This document shows positions 13,101 to 25,100 of a stretch of 64,000 nucleotides of DNA, piece by piece. Below the pieces are notes generated by a model that worked only from the letters and a program-made list of their open reading frames with translations, searched no databases and had not been told where the DNA came from. The DNA comes from Nymphaea colorata. Taxonomy: Eukaryota; Streptophyta; Magnoliopsida; Nymphaeales; Nymphaeaceae. Made by a program: the position numbers and the translations under genes. Where the stretch lies: the NCBI RefSeq assembly GCF_008831285.2, contig NC_045138.2, forward strand, positions 9,455,205 to 9,519,204, read 5' to 3'. Numbering within the stretch: position 1 is the stretch's first letter; each line of letters opens with the position of its first letter.

Positions 13101-16100
13101 TAGTTGAATCGTGCCTGTTGGGCTTGATCTAGGGTTTTCTTAACAAAAATAAATAAATCAATCAATCAATCAATCAAAAACCTAGATCGATGCCTTGTTG
13201 AAGTGGACGTGGATGCAATGTAGTTAATTGGTCTTCAAGTTGGATGGACGCCAAACTACATCAGTCGAGCAACATGGTTCGAAATTCCCACCAAACAGGT
13301 GTCTTCCTTTGATAAGTTTCGGCATGTCTCTTCTCTCCTTTCTTCCCCACCTGGTGTTCTCTATCGTGACTTCCAGCAGATTGTGGGAATAGCAGTAAGA
13401 TTTAGAGGAGTCTAATCATGTCGATGTGGAATACGTGATCAAACCCTCACATGGTGGCGTGGCGTGGATGTTAGGTCTGTTATATGTGATCAGACTGTCG
13501 TGAACTACATGTGGAGTTAAAACGGAGAATGAAAATGAGTGAAGATGACAAGTTTTCTGTCTGCCGTGGACCAACCTTCTACGTTGTAAAGTGGTATTTT
13601 TTTTAATCAGCAGGAAGTTCTTAATTATTGCTGCCGCATGGTTCTTGTCAATCTGCGGGAAGTACTTATTTATTTTTGCATCTTCTAGTCAATCTGTGTA
13701 GTTCTGTTTTTTGTGTTTCACGAGGAACCTTGGACAGCAATTTAATATGGCAGACATCACTGAGATTGAGTCTCATAATGAATACAAAGTTGTTGAGAAT
13801 TCCTTCTTTTATGGTTCTAGTGTGAAATTAGATGGTCACAACTATGAAATTTGGTGGAGTATGTTCATGATGCTTGTAGTAGGACATCAAAAAGACCACA
13901 TCATTGAAGAAGAAGAACCAATTGTTAAAATAGGAAAGTATACCATATGAAAAGAAAATAATAGTATTGTTATGTCATGGATTATGAATAATGTGCAATC
14001 TGATATTGCTCCTACCCTTGCTTACTACACGACTGCCAACACATGTGGACATTCTTGAGGCAGACTTATGACAAGAATGTTTCAAAAATTTTACAATTTG
14101 AGGAGTTGTTCAATTATGTCACCTAAGTGTCGGGTGCCGGAGCGGCACATCTCAAAAAATTTAGGTGCGGCGGTGCGGCAAAGGTATTTTATTATTATTA
14201 TTATTATTATTATTAAATTTATTATATATATAACAGAATAAGAATGTATATATTATTTTTACAATTTAGTTATTAATGTATATAACATACTTGCATAATG
14301 TATTGCATAGGAAAATATCATAACATATATTATATATAGTAATTGAGTAATAAGACATACTAACAGTCTAACATAAAACATAAAAAATTGATAGAATCAT
14401 AGAAGCAGAAATTGAAAATTTGAAATTAAAACTTCAAAAGAACAAACACTAACCAAAACTGGTCGGCTGCATAATGCATATATAAAAAAGCTTATTTTAT
14501 ATATTATAAGTTTATAACATGATAATATATCACTATATTAGTTGCAAAGTATATATGCACGGCCGCTTATGTACAAGACTGACAATATATATTTGTTAGT
14601 TGAACTTTGAAACTTTTATAGTAGATTCAAGAACAACTGAACAAGCATCTAAAATGAAATGCTAAAATGTATACAACAATAATACCAAAAAATGGGACAC
14701 ATTTAGACCGGACGCGGGTTGACCGCACACGACTCGAGTTTGACGTGAGTCGGGTGCGTGTCAAAACTGGACAAATATAGTATGGTGCATCCGACTTCGT
14801 GTTGATTGGGCTCAGGTGCGAGTCGGAGCTGCACCCATGTCTGGTGCACCCGACTCGACACGACTTGGGTGCGACAGTAAAATAGAAGAGTCTGTGTGAC
14901 TTAGTTGCTCAAACTGCAGGAAGGTGACTTGGAATTGTCTTAATAGTAATACTTTGCTTTGGTTAAAGCAACATACGAACGATTGAAGGCCCTTCGACCT
15001 CCTTGTCAGGCATGCTACAAGACTCATTTCGAGTTCGAGCAAACAATGGTGGCAAAGTTCTTGGCTGGTCTGCCACCTAAGTTTGAGATAGTTAAAGTGT
15101 TGTTGCTTAATGGAGCAAAGATTCCAAATCTTGCTGAGGCATATAACAGACAAATTGGTTGTTTGTCTCTCTCTCAGCCTCAGAGTGAGGCTCCTACTCC
15201 TACTGCTGCCATAGCTGTGTCTAAAAGGCATGGACAGGCCACAAGGGGAAGAGGCTCATGTCATGGTGTAGAGGGCAAAGAGCGATTTCAGTGTACATAC
15301 TATTGAAAATTGGGACCTTTAGAAGATAGGTGTTGGGACAAACATGGTCGTCCTGTTTCCACTTCTCAGGGCAAAGGATTTAGTAGAGGGACCTTCACTT
15401 CTCAGGTTCCTGTATGTTTTGCCCAGGCCGCTACACCACTTGGAGAGACTCCTTCCAAGACGACTCCTGATAGCTCTATTATGACCATGAGCAAGGTAGA
15501 GTATGATCAACTTATGGCTCAGCGGTCTCTCCCTATCACGACATTTGCAGCTACCTCCATTGTTGTGATGGATTCTTCTTTATCTGTTGGTAATACTTCC
15601 CGTCAACTGTCTTCAAGTGAGCATCTGTTGGAGCATGCATGAACTGACTCATCACATTCACAACAAAGGTAATATTAGGTCTAGTGAGAGTAAGATAGAT
15701 CAACTTTCCAACCAAGACATTGACACCTTCCCTTGGCCTCTTCACAGAGAGGTTCTCCATCTCTAATACTGAGCTTGTGTCCAGCATCCAGAGGAGTAGA
15801 GGCGGGTCTACATGCCAGTTTTCCAGTCTCTTTTAGTGAATCTAAAGTATACTTTCGTTGATTCAACACAAGGCTCCTGCCTGATCTAGGGATTTCAATA
15901 CCAAGAAAATATCTTAACTTGCCAAGGTGCTTGAGATCAAACTCAACAACCAATAACTCCTTTAATTTTGTTATTTCATTTTCATCATCACGTGTAACAA
16001 TCATATCAACATAAACTAACAAAAAGTAACTTTATGTTTCTTCCTCTTCACAAAGAGAGTATGATCTTTATTTCCTTGATTATAACCATGTTGTCTCATA

Positions 16101-19100
16101 ACTAGTCTGAGACGCTCAAGCCATGCTTGGGGAGATTGCTTGAGCCCATACAACGCTTTCCTCAGTTTGCAGCATTTTCCCGGTTCCTCATATCCTGCGG
16201 GCATACACATATACACATCCTCTTCAAGGTCTCCATTGAGAAAACATTTTTAACGTCAAGTTGGTACATTTTCCACTCCTTTATCACTGCTAAAGAGATA
16301 ATAACTCTAACAGTCTTCATCTTTGCAACAGGAGCAAAAGTCTCCAAATAGTCAATCTCATATTTTTTACTGAACCCCTTGGCAACAAGGCGAGCTTTGT
16401 ACCTATCAATGCTCCCATCTGGTTTGTACTTAATGGTGTAAACCCACAGGATCCAATCAGGTAAGCCGCTTCATGGATCTTTACCACCTCCCACGTCTTG
16501 TTTCTGTTCAGAGCTTCCATCTCTTCTTGCATTGCATAAATCTACTTGGAATCACTCTGAACCTCTACGACAGTCCTGGGAATCACAACCAAAGAAAGCA
16601 ATGATATAAAATACTTGTAGTCTTTGCTCAATTTAAAATATGATATGAAGTTACCAATAAGGTGTTGAGTACATGACCTGACACCCTTCTCAGGGCGATG
16701 GGTAGCTCTTTATTGGCAACATCTATCTAAAACTCTTTCTCAACTGACTCCTTCCGAGCACGACTTGCGTCATCCAGGGAAGGTATAGCATTGGGATTGA
16801 GAGTATAATTCTTCCCACCAGTCACTTCATCTATAGGCACTCTTCGCCTAAACTAAACCTGCCCAAAGAAGTGGTTACGTTCCTCCTCAATCCCAGTAGA
16901 ACAACTTTCATCCTTCTCATAGTCAAGAACATATGTGACTGTACCTTGACTTTCTTCTCTTTTGTTTTCCAAAAAATCTGTGAATTGAATATCTTGACTA
17001 TAAGAATACTCTTCTTGACATAGACTTCTCCCCCTGAAAAGAATTCTCACCAAAAATAGGAGACATGTTCCAGGAAAGTGACATCCTTGATAACATAGAC
17101 ACGACTAATGGAGGGATCAAGACACTTATATCCCTTTTGAGTGAGAGAATAGCCAACAAATACACTCTTAGTTGACCTTGGATTAATTTTTTTAACATTA
17201 GGATTGTGATTATGAATAAAGCAGACACATCCAAAGACATGAGGTGGGAGAGGAAATGGTTGACGACTCCCTGGTAGCATAGAATGGGGGTCCGTCCATT
17301 TAGCACACGAGTAGGCATACGATTAATCAAATATGCACTAGTGAGAACAACATCACCCCAATATTGTTTTAGAAGATTCCTTTGAAACAAGAGGGTCGTG
17401 GTGACATTAAACAACTTATGATTTTTCCTATCAGTCACCTCATTTTGGGGGGAGGAGTATAACTACAAGACATTTCATGAACAATCCCCCTTTTTCGAAA
17501 GAAATCATCAACAGATTGACACGCATACTCACGAGCATTGTTAGACCAAAATGACTTAACAGATCCTCCATATTGGGTCTCCACAAGAATAATGGAAGTA
17601 TCTATGACATTAGGCATTTCACTGCGGTCTTTCAGTAAGTATACAAAAGTATTACAAGAGCAATTATCTATAAAGATCATAAAGTACTGAAAACCATGAC
17701 GAGAATGAATTCCCGAAAGCCCCCACACATCAGAATGGATCAAGAAAAAAAACTTCATTAGTAAGATTGGTGGAAATAGGGTATGAAACCCTAAAATGTT
17801 TAGCAAACTTATATACATCACAAGATATCATAGTCATATCCTAATTAGAACATAAATCAAAGAATAACTATTTCAAAACTCGAAAAAGAAGATGCCCAAG
17901 ATGTTCATGTCAATACAAAAACAACCGAAAGAAGTCCTCTCTTTTCTTCAGTTTTGCTGACTGTTGTCATGAGAGTTGTGGCAACACGCATGGGTAATCG
18001 ATATAGGCCTTCAGACACCAAACCAATCTCAATCCTCTTCCCTGTCACCAAGTCTTGCAAAACACAACGATTGGTAGAAAATATAAGTTCACAATTCAAC
18101 TTTTTTGTAATTTTGCTGACTGACAAGAGATTCAAGGGAAGATGAGGAACATGTAAAGTATCATGTACTAAAAATTTGTTTAAAAGTGAAAGACTCCATT
18201 TCCCAGCCACAGAGATAAAGGAACCATCTGCAAGGAAAACACATTCCTTCCCTGATGAGAGCTTATACTCATGAAAGAACTTCAGATTGCCAGTCATGTG
18301 ATGGGTGGCACCACTGTCAACAATCCATTCAGTCATACAAGGATTACCTTTTTTCTCCAGAAATGGAGAGGAGACACGATTAATTTTCACATCATCTAAT
18401 GTCTCAGCTTGGCAAGTTTCAACCTGGCTCAAGTATGCTCGGAGTGTAAATCAGGCCCAAAGAGACAAATACTTCAAGTAAATCAAACTTGAAGCTTCCA
18501 CCAACAAGTCAAACTCACAAGCGCTCAAACAAGAGGTGAAGAACTTGAATTAATCACAATAAGAGATACATAAAGTAGGCTAAAAAGTCATGAAACAATA
18601 GAGAAGCTGCCCTATTTATAGAGGAGAGGGCCAAAGAGAAGAAGGAGGAGGCAGTCTTAACGGCTAGAAATCTAGCCGTTGGGACTAGTCTCCCTCTAGG
18701 TAAAACAGAAAAAGGAGAGGGATAAAAGGGGAAAAACAAAAAATAAACTAAAAGAAAAGATACATAAAGAAAGTAAAAATTACATAAGTGTCCTAAGTAC
18801 CCAAAAGATATAAAATATATATACATATAAAGCATATATTAGATGACTAATATATGTGATATATATAAATATATATATATGTATACATTTGGGATACATA
18901 CATTCTAACACCCCCCCCCCTCAAACTTACGGTGTGATAACCGAAAGTTTGCCAATGAGAAATTTGAATCTGGTAGCAGCAAGAGCTTTAGTGAAAAAGT
19001 CACCAAGCTGATACTCTGATCAAACATAGGAGAGATCAATGTTTTTCTGCAAGAATTCTTCACAAGATCTTTGATGAACGATGCCTTTTTTTTTTAGAAA

Positions 19101-22100
19101 TTGTTGAAATTCATTTGGCATAAATTCTCCTCCCGAATCACTTCTAAAGATTTTGATATTTGAGCCAAATTGGGTATAGATCATGTTGTAGAAATTCTTA
19201 AAGTTGGTGAAAACCTCCAATTTATGTTTGAAAAATTAAACCCAAGTATGCCTAGAATAATCATCAATAAAGATCACATAGTACAATAATCCTCCTTTTG
19301 ACATAATAGGAGCGGGTCCCCGCACATCCGAATGCACTAAATCAAAAGATTTTTGGGCAGTAAAGTTTATATTATCAAAAGGTAATGCCTTCATTTTAGC
19401 CTTAATACAATCATTACAATCAAAGTTCTTTTGACAAAAATTCTCCATGAAGGGAAGATGAGACATTTTTTCTATATTGGAATGTTTGATGCCAAGTTTG
19501 AATGTCACATTCTTTGGAGATATTGCAAGATGGTCTTGAAAGGTTCAAAAAGTCTATGTAGTAGAGATCTTTTGTTCTAAAACCTTCCCCAATCGTCTTC
19601 TTGGATACTCGGCCCTGTATCAAACATTTGGATTGTGAGAAGATTATATCAAAACCAAGGTCGGCTATTTGAGAAACGGACAAGACAATAAAGTTAAACT
19701 TAATTTAGGAATGTGTCTTACTTGAGGTACTTTTAAAGTTTTGGATCCAAAAGCTAGGTCAAGATTTCCAATAAAATCAATTTCAAGAGAAGTATCATCC
19801 GTCGTTTTCACAAAGAAATAAGAATCATTTTTAGTGCATTCGGTGAGAAGGGATCCACAAGGAGTCGTATGAAAAGATGCACCCGAATCAATAATCCAAG
19901 AATACTTACTTGAAGAAGTAGATGCCACGGTAGCTCCCAAAGTTGAAGGTGTGCCTCTTCCCTTTAGAAAAGGTTGAAGAGCACTTATGAGTTGGTCAAG
20001 TTGGAATGAGCTTGCTTCTTTTCTTTCTTCTTGAATTGGAGCCGCACCATTGCTTCTTTTGTCAAAAGTTCTAAGTTTTGGACATCCTGGCTTGGTATGT
20101 CCTTCTTCTTGACAATGATAGCAAATAACTTTTCTTCTTGGTCCTTCATTTGTACGATTGAAGTGAGAAGGTCTATAAGGTCTCAAATGGGCCCCCGGCC
20201 TAGATGTGGCAAGCACATTGTTGACTTTCTCTTTATCAAGACAAAGACGATTTTCATCCATTTGAAGCTCCGCAATAGCCTCATTCATAGATGGTGTTTT
20301 AGAGCGATGTAGTAAAGTTGTTTTAACACCATCAAATTCAGGTCTAAGACCTATAATAAACTTGTAAAACTTGTCACGTTGTATTTGCTTTTCTCTAAGA
20401 ATAAGTTCTTGTGTCCAATGTGGTTCAAAAATACTTAATTCATCATACAATTGATCCATTTCAACCACATAATCTTTAATGGATCTATCTTCTTGTTGAA
20501 GATTGTGAATTTTGAGTTGAACATGATGCATATAAGCAACATCTCTCAAATATGAGTTTTCTTTAGATACTCCCAAACTTCTAGGGCAGAATTTAATTTA
20601 GAGATTTGCCAGTTAGTAGCTTTGTCAACACAAGTCAAGATCCAAGTAATAATTTTGTGATGACCAACACTCCATTCTTCTCATTTCTTGTTGTATTCTG
20701 CCACTACTTTTTCTTTTTCGGTTCCATCCAATTCCATAGCTCTTCCATCAACAACTTTAGTAAGGACTAGTTGTGGTTCAAGTTTTGTCTCATCAACTAG
20801 TCCCCAAAGGCTTTTACTACGAATAAAATGTTCCATAGTTCTAGCCCATTGTATATAGTTTGTTGATGAGAGTTTGGGAAATGGAAGAGATGAGACTTTG
20901 TCATCCATGATCAAAATCAACAAGGTAATTCCACTTACAAGTTATGACGAAGCTGGCTGCCACGTGAGAAGAAGTCCACGACAATAAAAGAATCCAGTCA
21001 CCCTTCTTCTTGTATAACACTTGTATGTTTGAGATGACGAAAAAATGAAGAAAAACAGCCACAATCTTCACCACCAATAGAGGCCAGCAAAATAACACCT
21101 CCGCCACAATCTTTACCACCAATAGAGGCCAGCAAAACAGCACCTTCTTGTGTCAATAATCAGCTAGCAATAACGTCGAGCACTTTGAGTGCTTCACGGC
21201 TCCAAAGAAGGAGTAAAAGCTGAAACTTCAAACTGAAGGACAACAAGATGAATAGCCAAAACCCGGCTCTGATACCATGTAAATTAGGCCCAAAGAGACA
21301 AATACTTCAAGTAAATCAGCCTTGAAGCTTCCACCAACAAGTCAAACTCACAAGCCCTCAAACAAAAGGTGAAGAAGAACTTGAATTAATCACAATAAGA
21401 GATACATAAATAGGCTAAAAAGTCATATGAAACAATAGAGAAGCTGCCCTATTTATAGAGGAGAGGGCCAAAGAGAAGAAGGAGGCAGTCCCAATGGCTA
21501 GAAATCTAGCCATTGGGACTAGTCTCCCTCTAGGTAAAACAGAAAAAGGAGAGGGATAAAAGGGAAAAAACAGAAAATAAACTAAAAGAAAAGATACATA
21601 AACAAAGTAAAAATTACATAAGTGTCCTAAGTACCCAAAAGATATAAAATATATATACATATAAAGCATATATTAGATGACTAATATATGTGATATACAT
21701 AAATATATATATGTATACATTTGGGATACATACATTCTAACACGGAGCTCACGAATCTGTTCAGCAGAGATAGATGTTTTTCCTCCACTAGGTTCAGTCA
21801 CACCAGAACTAGGCTTCTTCTCGCTAGAAGACTTCCCACGACCATTCTTCTTTTCATGATGCAAATGCAAGATTTTGATATCTAATACCAAATCACCGAA
21901 TGAACTTAGATGCAAGAGGAGGAAGAGAGAAGTGGGCTGCACGTCCAAGCAAGAGAGAGATGAAAGAGAGCAGCAACAAATGACGTCTGCCTCTTGTTAT
22001 CATTATATACTAATCACGATTTAGGGTACATCATAAAATACACAAAATAACAATAAGATTTACATGTATGCCATCCCCCATGATGTGTTGGGCATGTGGA

Positions 22101-25100
22101 TCAAATGGGTCGGGTCTGGATGACCTGATCCATATGTACAAACTTAACAGCAAATCCCAACAAAACTCTACAGTATGACCGGTTTTCTTGCAGTGAAGAC
22201 ATTTACGGGAAGATCGAGTGGCTCCCACAGGAGCCTGGCTAATCAGGGCAGACCTCTCTGTGTATGAGATATGGGCCTCTTTCCTCCCTGTAATAACAAG
22301 TCGTCTTTGCTCTTCAACTTCAACACGAGAGTAGACATCTTCAATGCTACACAGTCCCTCTGAATTGATAATCTGACTCCTTATGCCTTCGAAATCATTG
22401 TTGAGCCCTTCTAAGAATACAAACACCCTGTTCTTCCATTCTTTGGTCCAATAACACAGCTGGTCCTGAGGACAACTCCAAGCATCATCGGAGAAGTAGT
22501 CGAGTTCTTCCCACTTTGATTTCAACATCGCATAGAAATCAGTCACGGAAAGTTCCGCTTGTCGTGGGGCACAGACATCGTTCATTAACATCAACACACG
22601 AACATCCTTCTTCATTTGGCCATACATTTGTTCTAAAATGCACCACATCTCTCTAGCAATCCTCTTACGAAGAATAAGAGGTTGAATATTAGAAGAAAAA
22701 GAGTTATCAATTCAAGTTTTTACTTGATTGTCTTCAAGAAACCATGTATCCCATGTTGGGCTAGTCCCAGGAGGTTCAACTTTCTTCTCATTGACATAGG
22801 CAATTCGCCTCCGACCAGCAATCCTCATAGTGATAGTAGCGGACCACTGAAGATAATTATCCTTAGTAAGACGAATAGTAGTAACCTGAACAGGCATATT
22901 TTCAGTTATAGGGACCCCAACATCTGCCTGGTCAGTATTAACAGAAGAGGAGGCTGATTCCGCCATCCCTGCAGTAATTTGACAGTCAAGGATCGATGAA
23001 AAATATGCCTGAGACACGCAGCAACGAACAAACCATAACAATAACAGAAGATAATACCAGAGAGAGGTCACTTGCTGAAACGAGGACAAGGAGGCAGCAC
23101 AGCAGATGGGTCGCATGACTGCAGAGCGAGTCGAGTGACGTAGAGGCTCAAGGAAGGCGAAGCAGTAGGATAGGCAACTCTGATCAGACAGACGATGTTC
23201 ATAGACGCTGAGGACATTGGCAGCTCAGGCAATGGACAGCGACTGAACGCTGTGCAGTAGGTGGAAGCTATGGAAGATGCTGTCGTTGATCAGAGCAGGG
23301 CACTCGCTAGACAAGGCGACACAGCAGAGAGCTGCAGCAATAGAAAGTGGCACCGGCAGGGAGTGGCGATGGCAAGGAGCGTCGTCTGGCAGAAACGCAG
23401 AAACAAGGCGACCCTTGGCGAAGCACTGCAGAGGCCCTGCGATCGACTCACCTAAGCTCCACAATTGAGACATCTGACGGCAGAGAACACAAGAGACACC
23501 AGCACACACCGTCTAACGATAGGTGAAGAGAGCCTGGGCGACAGCAGGTCAGGCAGCAGAACAAATGGCCAGCGACCCACGCGACAGCTGAAGCATGGAG
23601 GCGACGATGGAGGAGCAGGCAACACTTGACGTTGGCGACGTTAGACGCTAGGGCATTTGGAGGCGAACAGCAGGCGACGGGAAACAAAACAAGCTATCGC
23701 CGGCGAGAGGAGACACGATGGATGTCCAAACAAAATCCCAAAAACTTGTTGGCTCTGATACCATGTTGAAATAAAAAACGGATGGAACAGCAATGTAAAG
23801 TGGAAAAACCCCCAACTTGAAGGAACTTGAAGGAAAATACCACGAATTGAGGAGGTTTGACACCCACTAGCTGCCAGACTCTCTCTCTCTACTAAATTTT
23901 CATTCACACACTGAAAATAGGATTACATAGGTATAAATAGAACCCAACAAAACTACAGAGTGGATCAGATCTAGACCCAGACCCGATAACCCAAAACAAC
24001 CAAACACGTCAACCGCTTGAAACAAAGTCCTCGTGCTTGGTTTCACAAATTCTATAAAGTTGTGTTAGAATGTAGCTTGAAGAGGTCTCAATTGGACCAT
24101 TCTTTGTTCATCAAAAAAGGATCTAGAGGTATAGTTGTGCTAGTGGTGTATGTTGATGATATTATTTTGACATTCAATGAATGTAAGCAGGAGGTAGCTC
24201 TAACAATGAAATTTCTACAAAAACACTTTGTTATTAAAGATTTTGGCCAGCTATGGTATTTCCTTGGCATTGAAGTTGCTTGTAGTAAAGAAGGAGCACT
24301 GTTATCACAAAAGAAGTATGTTCTTGAAAGATCTTTTACAGGACACAGGGATGCTAGGAGATAGACCTGCAACTCTTCCTATGAACCCATGGGTACATCT
24401 ATATGATGATGAATCAGAAGAGATAGCTTCACAAGCCTACAGATCCTTGATTGGTAAGCTTCTTTATGTAACAATGACTTGGCAAGATATTAGCTTTGTT
24501 GTAGAAAAATTAAGTTAATTCATGTACTGGACCAAAAAAGTCACATTAGGATACAACTATGTTGATTGTCAAATATTTAAAATCATTCTCTGGCAAAGGC
24601 CTTTTCTTCAAAAAAGGCACATCTCTTGATGTTGAAGGCTTGAAGCTTATAGCATTGTCACATATATCGTGTACGGGCATTATACGGCGAGGAATTTCTC
24701 GAGTATAATACGACAAAGTTGTATATATCGGGAAAATCTTGGCAAATTTTAAAAAAAAATAAAAAATTTAATAAATCTTGCAAATTATAAAAAATAAAAT
24801 TTAATAAAAAAATACAAAAAAAGCAAAAAAAACACATATAATATGTATTTTTTCATGTTTTTTATTTTTTGGCTTTTTTCTAAGAATATGTGTCTACTTG
24901 CCGTTTTATACAGCTGTCTTATTTTTCAAAAAAAAAATGCGTTTTTGTGACAATGGCTTATAGTGATGCAAATTATGCAAGCTCAGTTGATGAGTGGAAG
25001 TTTACCATAGGTTTTGTGTGTTTATGGAAGGAAATCTCATATCCTGGACGAGTAAGAAACAAAATACTGTTTTTAGGTCCAGTGTGGAGTCGGGGTATCG

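Larger units (their letters stand above)
18445..21742 (-). mobile_element. Copia element C, RT-deleted, nested in A
   Basis: 3298 bp with two near-identical LTRs (18445-18910 and 21278-21742; about 13 substitutions by eye) and TSD CGGAG (18440-18444 and 21743-21747). The PBS is at 21265-21277 and the polypurine tract at 18911-18926. It retains gag, protease and integrase parts plus the last RNase H residues. RT and most of RNase H are deleted. Removing C joins the gag tail and protease of A in frame. It looks like the youngest datable insertion of the window. Confidence 0.95.
15606..24006 (-). mobile_element. Copia element A, nested in B
   Basis: A minus-strand Copia element inserted into B. 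It has a 5' LTR at 23764-24006, a PBS at 23751-23763, and gag, protease, integrase and RT running leftward to 15606, where it ends inside the RT/RNase H region. There is no RNase H and no 3' LTR. The 5-mer CGTCA occurs directly at both outer edges (15601-15605 and 24007-24011), like a TSD, although one end is truncated. A is itself interrupted by element C (18445-21742) and solo LTR D (21866-22149). Confidence 0.88.

Noticed and set aside
13500-13740. Leader of Copia B as a host gene exon
   Set aside because: It lies between the PBS and gag of B, and the open stretches have stops and no domain.
23225-23705. Overlapping GC-rich open frames on both strands
   Set aside because: They lie in the untranslated leader of Copia A between the PBS and gag. 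The openness reflects composition.
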